The translations under genes were made by a program, and so were the position numbers. This document shows, one piece after another, positions 1 to 6,159 of a stretch of DNA of 42,358 nucleotides; the stretch's first letter is position 1, and each line of letters opens with the position of its first letter. This DNA comes from Gammaproteobacteria bacterium (GTDB lineage Bacteria; Pseudomonadota; Gammaproteobacteria; Pseudomonadales; Azotimanducaceae). The DNA lies in the NCBI GenBank assembly GCA_026705345.1, contig JAPPAV010000143.1:1-42358 (forward strand), given 5' to 3'. The notes beneath the pieces are model-generated. The model had not been told where the DNA came from and made no database searches. It worked only from the letters and a program-made list of their open reading frames with translations.

Positions 1-181
1 CATTGACGTTCACAGGCTTCCTTCTCCCCTTGTTCCAGGCGGCATCTCCCGGCCCTGGGCGGCCAGGGCCGACACGACTTCGGACCTGAGCACGCTCGCA
101 CGGGAGACAACACTCGTCGCTCCGTTTCTTGCTTCGGCATTCGAGATGTAGCGCTCACCAACGCCGCAGGCGACCTCTGGC

Positions 182-466
182 CTATGCGTCGCGAGGGACC
201 CGATTGGCGACGACGCCTCGATGCCGGGTGCCATCCGACCTCGCCCACAGGACGACTCGCGCTTCGCGCGCAGCCACATCGTAGATCCGCTTGCCGAACG
301 GGTTTCCTGGCACCCGGTGACCGTTTGACTGGCCCGGTCGGCCGCCGGGGGCGTGCTTCCAACGGCAAACCGGCAGGGCCACGAAATCGACGAGTATCTT
401 GCCCTTGTCACGGCGGCTCGCGCCTCGATGGCGCTCCCGAAGGGCGCCCAAGAGCTCCGTCTGCAC
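182..466 (-). pseudogene. IS transposase N-terminal fragment (decayed)
   Basis: The 94-codon minus frame opens with a GTG and reads LLGALRERHRGASRRDKGKI followed by LVDFVAL. This resembles the N-terminal helix-turn-helix part of integrase-type IS transposases, which run roughly LxALxxRYRxAxRxxKGxIL, then GYHRKHAIRLL, then RRxYDxAVxxALxxLWE. A later block, KRIYDVAAREARVVLWARSD, fits the third of these. The middle (CRWKHA then unrelated Gly/Pro-rich residues) and the end do not fit, so base changes or small frameshifts have scrambled it, and no DDE catalytic domain follows downstream on the minus strand before the window edge. I read it as a dead fragment. The family assignment is from memory of the pattern and is moderate at best. 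Confidence 0.5.
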
Positions 467-931
467 GGACTGGCTGACGTTAATGTTGCCCGCTGATCAC
501 CTCCGCGAGCGTCGGTACGATCCCCATAAGGCAACGCCCCTCGTTCTGTAACAGAATCAGGGAGGCAACGCGGCGAAAGAAATGGTTGACGTTGACCACT
601 CCCGCTCACGAGGAGGTGTCAATGTCAGACGAAAACTGCGCACGTTGTTTTCTCTCGGCCGAGGACCAGGCCTCGGCGAGTCGGGGCGGCCGTGCGTAGC
701 CATCGCGAAATGCCTGCGCGGGGCGGGCTTGCGGATCAAACGGAGATGCGGCCGAAGCAAGGCCAGCGCATAGCGCAACTCCGTACAACAGACACAACCG
801 CTTCACTCCCAAACCGTAGCAGCGGTGGCGGGCCGAACGTGCCTATGCCATAGCCGCTGACACACGATGGGATTGTCGTCCCCGCGCGGGACTACAGGGA
901 TCCCTTCTTCGGGGAGTTGGGCCAGGACAAC
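467..931. other. Intergenic stretch with no supported gene apart from a small secreted-peptide candidate
   Basis: Apart from the possible 66-codon ORF at 606-806 (minus), I see no recognisable coding, RNA or repeat signal here. Open frames on both strands are short, arginine/proline-rich translations of the kind that high GC produces by chance. The stretch lies between a dead transposase fragment and an unrecognised gene and probably belongs to the decayed mobile region. Confidence 0.4.
606..806 (-). CDS. Possible small exported peptide or truncated secreted-protein remnant
   Basis: From the GTG at 806 the frame encodes 66 residues. It begins with a convincing signal-peptide pattern: K-R, then LCLLYGVALCAGLASA with an AxA-type cleavage site before ASPFDPQ. 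The rest is short, polar and has no motif I recognise. A TTG two codons upstream is an alternative start. No strong Shine-Dalgarno is visible. It could be the surviving 5' end of a larger secreted-protein gene cut off by rearrangement in this decayed zone, a genuine small exported peptide, or chance. The signal-like N terminus is the only positive evidence. Confidence 0.25.
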   Translation of the reverse strand: MKRLCLLYGVALCAGLASAASPFDPQARPAQAFRDGYARPPRLAEAWSSAERKQRAQFSSDIDTSS

Positions 932-1549
932 CTAACGTGGTGGAATCTGAGGGGGATCGTCCTGATTGAGCTCGGCCAGAATCTCGGTTGCGCGCCTGAT
1001 CTGCGCATATGTCACGCTGTTGCTGTGTTCGGGGTGCGCCAGCACGTTCCGACCGGCGAACGGGAGTGGCACCCTCTCGGGTACGGGGGTCGACTTCCTG
1101 CCGTCGAGATACTCGTCGTACCATGCGTCCTCCGCGTGATCTGCGAGCGACTCTGTCAGCTGGTCCCTTGTTTCCCTCGTCTTGAAGACACCGTACTTCG
1201 CCTGGAACACACCCCAGTTCTGGAAGAACTCTCCAAGCCAGTGGAAAACCGGCGGTTCCCCCTGTATGGCAGCGCGAATTGCAAACGACAAGGCAGGGTC
1301 GTATCCGTCGATGCGCAGCGCCTGGGTCAGGAGGTCCTTGGCCATCTGAACCATCACGAGCCTGCCATCGACTTGGGGGTCGTCCTTGTGGATCCTCACG
1401 TGGGTAAACTGGAATGTCTGGCCGGCTCGTATCTCGTGCATGCCGAGAATTCGGTGGTAGAACCCGTCGGAATGCGGGCTGTCGCCACGCTTCCTGGCTT
1501 CGCGGAGATACTCTCTGAGCCGGCGCGCGCGTATCTGTTTCTCGTTCAT
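932..1549 (-). CDS. Hypothetical protein, 205 aa, unrecognised
   Basis: I do not recognise this family. The ATG at 1549 is preferred over the longer frame (open to 1648) because a GGAG motif sits six bases upstream of it. The product is soluble, with no signal peptide or membrane segment. It has a basic N terminus (MNEKQIRARRLREYLREARK) and a mixed, aromatic-rich middle (VFHWLGEFFQNWGVFQAKYG), ending in an acidic/proline tail. The composition looks like a real protein: low Pro/Arg noise and balanced hydrophobics. Codon use is less GC3-biased than in the genes after 5.3 kb, which fits an acquired gene in a mobile region. It has no operon partner; the IS21 remnant diverges from it. Confidence 0.55.
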   Translation of the reverse strand: MNEKQIRARRLREYLREARKRGDSPHSDGFYHRILGMHEIRAGQTFQFTHVRIHKDDPQVDGRLVMVQMAKDLLTQALRIDGYDPALSFAIRAAIQGEPPVFHWLGEFFQNWGVFQAKYGVFKTRETRDQLTESLADHAEDAWYDEYLDGRKSTPVPERVPLPFAGRNVLAHPEHSNSVTYAQIRRATEILAELNQDDPPQIPPR

Positions 1550-1728
1550 CCGTGACTCCAGTCGCCGCCAATCCTTCGCTACGAAACAATCGCATTGAGT
1601 AGAAGCTTGGCACAACGTCTTCAGTTTTGGCGGACGAGGAACTCCCACTTTTCGGGGCGAGGCCCGTTGCGCAGCGGTTGGTCAACTCAACGGCCGGAGC
1701 GGCGACTTTGCACAAGTGGGAGACGCGC

Positions 1729-2231
1729 ATGCTGCTGAAGCACTATCTGGATCAGGGATTGACGAAGGCGGAGCTGGTGCGCCGCTTCGGCGTGGACCGG
1801 CGGACGATCCACAACTGGATCGCGTCGGGTCAGCTGGAGCGGGACGAGGCTGCGGGCGAGGTGCGCTACAAGCCGCGCTCGTGCCGGCCGCACCGGGCCC
1901 AGACCAAGGGCAAGGTGGAGTGGCCGATCCGCTACATCCGCGAGAGCTTCCACTACGGTCGGGACTTCGTCGACGGCGGCCACGTCAACGACTCAACGAC
2001 GAGGTCGAACGCTGGCTGACCCAGGTGGCGAACGTGTGCCGGCACGAGACGACGGGCGAGCGGCCTGTGGATCGGTTCGAGCGCGACGAGCGTGGCGTGG
2101 CCAAGCCGCTGGCGCGCCAGCCCCACCGCGGCACCAAGGCCCACCGGCTCGCCGATGCGGTGCCGCAGTAGGTGCCGCGGATCGACGTCGAACGGCGCCC
2201 GCTGCCCGACTACGCGGCGCTGGTCCGATGA
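1729..2231 (+). pseudogene. istA: IS21-family transposase IstA remnant (deleted and frameshifted)
   Basis: From the ATG at 1729 the frame reads MLLKHYLDQGLTKAELVRRF followed by GVDRRTIHNWI, the N-terminal helix-turn-helix of IS21 IstA. After KPRSCRPHRAQ it jumps straight to TKGKVEWPIRYIRESFHYGR, which belongs to the C-terminal half of IstA. The whole DDE core, about 200 residues, is therefore missing. Near 1990 the frame shifts to LNDEVERWLTQVANVCRHET and then TGERPVDRFERDER, the usual IstA tail. An in-frame TAG at 2169-2171 and a final TGA at 2229-2231 follow. No IstB helper ATPase is present downstream. The element is immobile. Assignment to IS21/IstA is firm from these blocks, and the defects are read directly from the sequence. 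Confidence 0.85.
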
Positions 2232-2271
2232 GCGCCGACGGCGACCGCCGCGACCGCCCGCAGGACGTCAC

Positions 2272-2335
2272 GCGCCCCGTCACTACCCCCGCCGACGCTC
2301 CTGGGCGGCGGCGGGGTCCGGTAGTGACGGGGCGC
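2272..2335. repeat. Large perfect inverted repeat (15-bp arms, extended stem)
   Basis: GCGCCCCGTCACTAC at 2272-2286 is exactly complementary to GTAGTGACGGGGCGC at 2321-2335. Inside it, CCCCGCCG (2287-2294) pairs with CGGCGGGG (2309-2316), leaving a 4-nt bulge (2317-2320) and a 14-nt loop. That makes a 23-bp interrupted stem beginning about 40 bp after the last istA codon. Possible roles are transposon end, terminator or recombination site. No T-run follows, so a simple intrinsic terminator is unlikely. Confidence 0.75.
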
Positions 2336-2841
2336 AATGCGGCATTCGGGCCAGTGGCGGCCAGCGATTCGGTAAGAAAATAGTCGGTGATGGCGTGGTG
2401 AAGCGCCGCTATGATGCCTCGCATCACCTTGTCGCCCTTTGGCGACGTGGCTGGGCACAAGGCCCGGCGTGATGGCGTCACCGGAATTGAGGTGACGACC
2501 CAGTGCCTCGCTGCAACCGCTGCAGCACAGGCGGTCGACGCATCGCACGGCACGGCTCGCCACATCCGCTGTAGCGCGCGGATGGGGGCGATGCCACCGA
2601 GACCTGGAGACTGCCGTGGAGCGCGGATTTCGTCGCGCTGCCGGAGAGTCGATCCGGCGTTTGGCGGGAACCAGGTCACGGCGCGAGGCTTCGCGCGGAC
2701 GGGGAGCGATCCCCGTCGTTGCCGCCGAAAGGGCGCAGCGTGCGGAGTCTCGGGTGCCGATAAGGCTGGCGGTTCCGATGTCGAGAGACACGCCGCGGCT
2801 GCCGCAGGAGACGGCAAGGGAAGACGCGTCGACGGACAGTG

Positions 2842-2857
2842 CCGCACTTCGGTGCGG
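2842..2857. repeat. Short UUCG-loop hairpin
   Basis: CCGCAC (2842-2847), TTCG loop and GTGCGG (2852-2857) form a perfect 6-bp stem closed by a C(UUCG)G tetraloop, an unusually stable RNA fold. There is no T-run after it. A second GC stem, CGGCCGC/GCGGCCG, follows at 2921-2939. The function is unknown. Confidence 0.5.
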
Positions 2858-3045
2858 GGTCTGCATGCCTTGGCGGGCAGCGGGCCGTCCATCAGAACTA
2901 AGCGAATGAGGACCCGCTCCCGGCCGCGCCTTGCGGCCGCGGGGTGCGGCCCGAAGCGGCAGGTCCAGCGACAATGCCGCACCCATCCCGATCCCCGCGA
3001 CGGACTGCGCCGGCGCGTCGGCGGCGATCGACTGGCATTGACGCG

Positions 3046-3062
3046 CTTACCATTTCGGTAAG
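3046..3062. repeat. Palindrome upstream of integrase remnant, possible operator or core site
   Basis: CTTACC-ATTTC-GGTAAG is a perfect 6-5-6 inverted repeat about 105 bp upstream of the truncated integrase start. Its right half plus flank (TTCGGTAAGAA) recurs at 2369-2379. The size and spacing would suit a recombinase core site or a repressor operator. Neither role can be proven from sequence alone. Confidence 0.3.
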
Positions 3063-3165
3063 AACGCGGCCGTTGACGGCCTGTGCGGCGCTCCCTAGCT
3101 TGCAGGGCGATGGCCTCGGGCGCGGCCCGGGACCGGAAGGCAGGACTGGTTGCAGGGAAGAGACG

Positions 3166-3489
3166 ATGCGGCAGCTGCACTTCGACCTGCTGCGCCTGCT
3201 GGAGGACGACCGGCAGGGCTCGCACGGCACGCGGCGCGGCCGGCGATACGTGCTGGCGCAGGCGGCGGAGACGCTGCACGGCCTCGGCTATCAAGGATTG
3301 AGGGCGCGGGGCTTCAAGGGGCGGCACGTCGACGCGCTGGTGGCGGAGTGGCGGCGGCAGGGGCTGTCGGACGGCACGGTGCGGAACCGCATGGCGCACC
3401 TGCGCTGGCTGGCGCGGAGGATCGGCAAGCCGGGCATCGTCAGGAAGGACAACGCAAGCTACGGGATCGGGTCGCCGTGCGGGACCTGA
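3166..3489 (+). pseudogene. Truncated integrase (N-terminal DNA-binding domain only)
   Basis: The ATG at 3166 has an AGGGAAGAG motif just upstream and gives 107 codons. The translation, with blocks QAAETLHGLGYQGLRARGFK, HVDALVAEWRRQGLSDGT, VRNRMAHLRWLARRIGKPGI and KDNASYGI, matches the N-terminal core-binding domain of the integrase-domain proteins of genomic islands (Phage_integr_N type). In that family NASYGIPDR leads into the catalytic domain. Here NASYGI is followed by GSPCGT and a stop. The neighbouring frame continues DRVAVRDLNWDLLRLQRRES, so a small deletion shifted the frame. No R-H-R-Y catalytic domain follows before the direct repeats at 3538. The gene is dead as a recombinase. Confidence 0.7.
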
Positions 3490-3919
3490 ACTGGGACCTG
3501 CTCCGGCTTCAGAGGCGGGAGAGCCACGTCTGTTCCGCGACAATCAAGGTGAGAACGTAGCGACAATCAAGATGAGAAAGCCGATGTTGCGCGCCTGGGG
3601 AGGGAGGGCGTAGCCCGACCGAGCCAGGCGCGCGGCTGCGGATTTCTCGGGAACTGGGCCACGGCCGGATCGAGATCGTGCGGCAGTACTGTGGCTAGCG
3701 GCGTGCGCCGGTTCGTGCGGTCGCCGCGTTCGGCAAGCCACCCTGGACATGACTGAGGGCGTGTCACGCGGTCGTCGCAGTCGAATCCGGCCACCATCCG
3801 GCGCGACCGCCGCGCCAAACGGCGCGGAGAGTACGCTGAAACCCGATTCGCGGCGGAAACTCCTCGACGAGGCCGCTCTCCGCGCCGATGCAGCCAAGTC
3901 ACGGCTGCGCCGTTCCCTT
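3490..3919. other. Noncoding stretch apart from the direct repeats at 3538-3578
   Basis: No gene is supported here. Overlapping open frames on both strands translate to Arg/Ala/Ser-rich sequence without motifs. The only structure noted is the pair of 18-mers at 3538-3578. The stretch ends at the stop codon of the tyrosine integrase and probably contains the right-hand debris of the decayed IS/integrase elements. Confidence 0.4.
3538..3578. repeat. Two direct repeats, 23-bp period, possible IS end
   Basis: CGACAATCAAGGTGAGAA (3538-3555) and CGACAATCAAGATGAGAA (3561-3578) differ at one base and are separated by five bases. They begin just after a TGT at 3531 and directly follow the frameshifted integrase remnant. 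IS21-family elements typically start 5'-TG and carry short reiterated transposase-binding repeats near their ends, so this may be an IS21-type terminus that truncated the integrase. The link to the istA fragment at 1729 is inference. Confidence 0.45.
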
Positions 3920-5086
3920 TCAGGCGACGTACGCGGCCCACTCAGCCATCAGCGCGCGGCGTCTCTCGAACAGGTCGCTGCGCCGGTAGGCGGCTTCCAC
4001 GCGGTCGCCGTTGACGTGCGCCAGGGCAAGCTCGCAGACCTCGCGCGGGGCGTCGGAGCATTCCGCCGCCCAGTCGCGGAAGCTGGAGCGGAAGCCGTGC
4101 GGCACCGCGTCAACGTCGAGGGCGTGCATGAGTTCCGACAGGTGCTTCTGGGGCATCGCGCGACCGCGCGGCGACGGGAACACCCAGCCGCCCGCCACGG
4201 CCAGCTCCTGCGCGTCGTCGAGCACCTCGAGGGCGCGGTCCGACAGCGGCACGCGGTGCTCGCGGCCGTTCTTCATGCGATCGGCGGGAACCGTCCACAC
4301 CGCGCCGTCGCGGTCGATCTCCTCCCACCGGGCGTTGCGCACCTCGCCCGAACGGGCGGCGGTCAGCACGAGGAACTCGAACGCCAGCCGGATGCCGCGG
4401 CTGGCGTCGCAGCCCCGCACCCGCGCGAGGGCGGCGCGGACCTCGGCGTGCGGCAGCGCCCGCTGGTGCCGCCGCACGGCGGCGGTCCTCGGCAGCGCCG
4501 CGGAGATCGCGTCGCCGGCGGGGTTGTCGACGCGCAGGCCCTGCGCGACGGCCCACTTCATGACGGCGCCGATGCGCTGGCGCACGCGACCGGCGGTTAC
4601 CCGCTTCGTCGACCAGATTGGCAGCAGCACGGCCATGACGTCGGCGCTCGTCACTGCATCGACCGTCTTGGCGCCGATGTGCGGCAGCGCGTAGGCGGCG
4701 AGGCTGCTGCGCCACTGGCGTTCGGAGCCGGCGCGGTCCTTCCAGTGCGGGGCGTGGATCCCGATGACGGTCTCCAGCGCCTCGGCGAAGGTCGGCACCG
4801 CCCTGGCCGATCGGCGCGGATCGCGTCCCTGCGCGATGGCCCGGGCGTTCTCCAGCGCGCGCTCGCGGGCCATGGCGAGGGTGACGACGGGGTAGCGCCC
4901 GAGGCCGAGACTGGTGGCCTTTCCGTCGATGCGTACACTCTGGGTCCAGGACCTGTTGAGGCCGCCGCGCAGTGCGGGCCGGACGAGCAGGCCGAGGCCG
5001 AGCCCGCCGCGGCCGTCGCCATAGCGGCCGGGGATTCTGACGTTCCGCACGAAGGTGGCGGACAGCATGAGGGGTCGATTGTTCAC
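3920..5086 (-). CDS. Tyrosine-type site-specific integrase (arm-binding domain, P4-like)
   Basis: This is a 388-aa integrase that cuts and rejoins DNA during integration or excision of a genomic island or prophage. The N-terminal part (about 1-95, with GKATSLGLGRYPVVTLAMAR) is the arm-DNA-binding domain of P4-like integrases, a central core-binding domain follows (about 97-185), and the catalytic domain carries Arg245 (LTAARSGEVR), His330-x-x-Arg333 (HGFRSSFRDWA), His357 (LAHVNG) and nucleophile Tyr367 (VEAAYRR). All catalytic residues are present and the length is normal, so it looks intact. No tRNA or obvious att repeat was found next to it. The cargo it once mobilised may be the debris at 0-3.9 kb. 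Confidence 0.9.
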   Translation of the reverse strand: MNNRPLMLSATFVRNVRIPGRYGDGRGGLGLGLLVRPALRGGLNRSWTQSVRIDGKATSLGLGRYPVVTLAMARERALENARAIAQGRDPRRSARAVPTFAEALETVIGIHAPHWKDRAGSERQWRSSLAAYALPHIGAKTVDAVTSADVMAVLLPIWSTKRVTAGRVRQRIGAVMKWAVAQGLRVDNPAGDAISAALPRTAAVRRHQRALPHAEVRAALARVRGCDASRGIRLAFEFLVLTAARSGEVRNARWEEIDRDGAVWTVPADRMKNGREHRVPLSDRALEVLDDAQELAVAGGWVFPSPRGRAMPQKHLSELMHALDVDAVPHGFRSSFRDWAAECSDAPREVCELALAHVNGDRVEAAYRRSDLFERRRALMAEWAAYVA

Positions 5087-5183
5087 TTCCCGTTCCCTGT
5101 TCGGTTACAAGGGGGTGTTGAGAAGCAGTGTGCCCCGGTGGCGCCCGATACGCCAAAAGGTTTATGTTTATCAGAAGGTTAAG

Positions 5184-5201
5184 GGACTTCCGGCGAAGTC
5201 C
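5184..5201. repeat. Perfect 7-bp hairpin upstream of the integrase
   Basis: GGACTTC (5184-5190), loop CGGC, GAAGTCC (5195-5201). The stem is perfect and lies in the 182-bp gap between the integrase start and the enoyl-CoA hydratase stop. It may assist termination of the minus-strand operon or mark an integrase-related site. No T-run is adjacent. Confidence 0.4.
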
Positions 5202-5212
5202 TGAACCCCCCG

Positions 5213-5231
5213 AAAACCACCTTTCGGCGGT
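5213..5231 (-). terminator. Candidate intrinsic terminator after the enoyl-CoA hydratase
   Basis: On the minus strand ACCGCC-GAAA-GGTGGT forms a 6-bp stem (one G-U pair) with a GNRA tetraloop, immediately followed by TTT. It lies about 38 bases past the hydratase stop codon, the right place for the end of the receptor/oxygenase/exporter operon. The T-run is short, so the call is tentative. A copy of the dispersed palindromic repeat (GGGCTTGTCCCGTCCCG, 5232-5248) abuts it. Confidence 0.4.
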
Positions 5232-5248
5232 GGGCTTGTCCCGTCCCG
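5232..5248 (+). repeat. Dispersed palindromic repeat, partial copy
   Basis: GGGCTTGTCCCGTCCCG matches the 3' half of the repeat family. It lies next to the candidate terminator of the receptor/oxygenase/exporter operon and close to the integrase. Confidence 0.6.
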
Positions 5249-5268
5249 CTGTTTTGTGCCTGGGGCGT

Positions 5269-6057
5269 TTAACGCATACGCCACTCCGGGTCTCGCTTCT
5301 CGGCGAAGGCACGCGCCCCCTCCACCGCGTCCTCCGACGACCAGACGGATTCGATCAGCATCGCCCCCATTCGCCGGGCGTAGTCGAGGGGCATTTCGAG
5401 GCCTAGGTGCGCGAGCTTGCGCGTCGCCCGCACCGCCAACGGGGCATTGCGGGCGATGGTCCCGGCCATCTCGATGGCGGTGTCTAGCAGATCGGGAAGC
5501 GGGACCACGCGGCTCACCAGTCCCATCCTCAACGCTTCCTCCGCGCGCACCGGTTCGCCCGAGAGCAACAGCCACATCGAGTTCGACAGGCCCACGAGCC
5601 GTGGCAGATTGAAGGATCCGCCGGGCGGACAAAGACCCACTTTGACCTCCGCCAGGGCCATGTGCGCGTTGTCCGAGCAGATTCGGATGTCGCAGGTGAG
5701 AGCCTTCTCCAAACCGCCGCCATAGGCCGCTCCGTTGATGGCGGCGATGGTGGGCTTGCCGTGATCGGGCGCGATGCGTTCGAAACGCGTGATGGGAGGC
5801 GGGACACTCGGAGTCCCCCCGCTCGCAGTCGGCCGGGCTTCCTGTTCCGCCGCCTCCTTGAGGTCGCGACCGGCGCAGAAGGCACGGTCTCCGGCACCGG
5901 TGTAGATGCCGATCCAGGCGTCGTCGTCTGCCGCGAACTCGGCCTCGGCCTGCCGCAGTTCCGAACCCAATTCGTTGCCCAGCGCGTTCATCCGTTCGGG
6001 GCGGTTCAGGGTGATGATCGCGACGTGGTCGCGCTTTTCGTAGATCACGTAGGCCAT
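5269..6057 (-). CDS. Enoyl-CoA hydratase/isomerase family protein
   Basis: The 262-aa crotonase-fold enzyme probably hydrates or isomerises a CoA-thioester alkene in the cytosol. The start at 6057 is chosen because AAGGA lies eight bases upstream; the frame is open 20 codons further. Family signatures are LNRPERMNALG near the N terminus, the first oxyanion loop FCAGRDLKE, and the second oxyanion loop IAAINGAAYGGGLEKALTCD followed by IRICSDNA. At the position of one usual catalytic glutamate (E144 in rat hydratase) the segment reads AEVKVGLCPPGGSFNLPRLV, so substrate and exact reaction are open. It is the last gene of a same-strand run beginning with a TonB receptor, 102 bases after the second ABC exporter. 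Whether it belongs to that operon is uncertain. A second, divergent paralogue lies at 38384-39154. Confidence 0.85.
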   Translation of the reverse strand: MAYVIYEKRDHVAIITLNRPERMNALGNELGSELRQAEAEFAADDDAWIGIYTGAGDRAFCAGRDLKEAAEQEARPTASGGTPSVPPPITRFERIAPDHGKPTIAAINGAAYGGGLEKALTCDIRICSDNAHMALAEVKVGLCPPGGSFNLPRLVGLSNSMWLLLSGEPVRAEEALRMGLVSRVVPLPDLLDTAIEMAGTIARNAPLAVRATRKLAHLGLEMPLDYARRMGAMLIESVWSSEDAVEGARAFAEKRDPEWRMR

Positions 6058-6159
6058 CCGGCGTGTCCTTGTGGTTGGTCGGTGCGAAAGTTTCTCACCT
6101 CGAAACGCTGTTGGCATCCCGAAGCAGATGACAAGGGAATCTGCGCCCGAGGCAAGGCT

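Larger units (their letters stand above)
2232..3165. other. Noncoding, hairpin-rich stretch between istA and integrase remnants
   Basis: Long frames cross this region on both strands, but their translations are Arg/Pro/Ala-rich and match nothing I know, so no gene is called. What is visible is structure: a large perfect inverted repeat at 2272-2335, a CCGCAC-TTCG-GTGCGG hairpin at 2842-2857, a CGGCCGC-GCCTT-GCGGCCG hairpin at 2921-2939, and a CTTACC-ATTTC-GGTAAG palindrome at 3046-3062. The 11-mer TTCGGTAAGAA occurs at both 2369-2379 and 3054-3064. Together these look like ends, recombination sites or regulatory parts of a decayed element rather than coding sequence. Confidence 0.45.

Noticed and set aside
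10-609. A 199-codon minus-strand open frame at the left end
   Set aside because: It overlaps the transposase fragment in another frame, is very rich in Arg/Ala/Ser/Pro and matches nothing that I know; a high-GC shadow frame.
917-1555. A 212-codon plus-strand frame opposite the unrecognised 205-aa gene
   Set aside because: The minus frame has a ribosome site and better amino-acid balance. The plus frame is the antisense shadow.
2232-2383. An ATG overlapping the istA stop (ATGA), as expected for an istA-istB overlap
   Set aside because: The translation after it has no Walker A or other IstB feature, so no helper ATPase is called.
1993-3543. A 516-codon minus-strand frame across the noncoding hairpin stretch and the integrase remnant
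   Set aside because: Arg/Pro/Ala-rich translation without motifs, and it crosses the well-supported plus-strand integrase fragment.
3749-5182. A 477-codon plus-strand frame opposite the tyrosine integrase
   Set aside because: Antisense shadow; the minus strand shows all R-H-R-Y catalytic residues.
5087-5268. A tRNA gene or att site for the integrase
   Set aside because: No cloverleaf, no anticodon arm or conserved TTC loop was found, and no exact long direct repeat pairs with other parts of the window.
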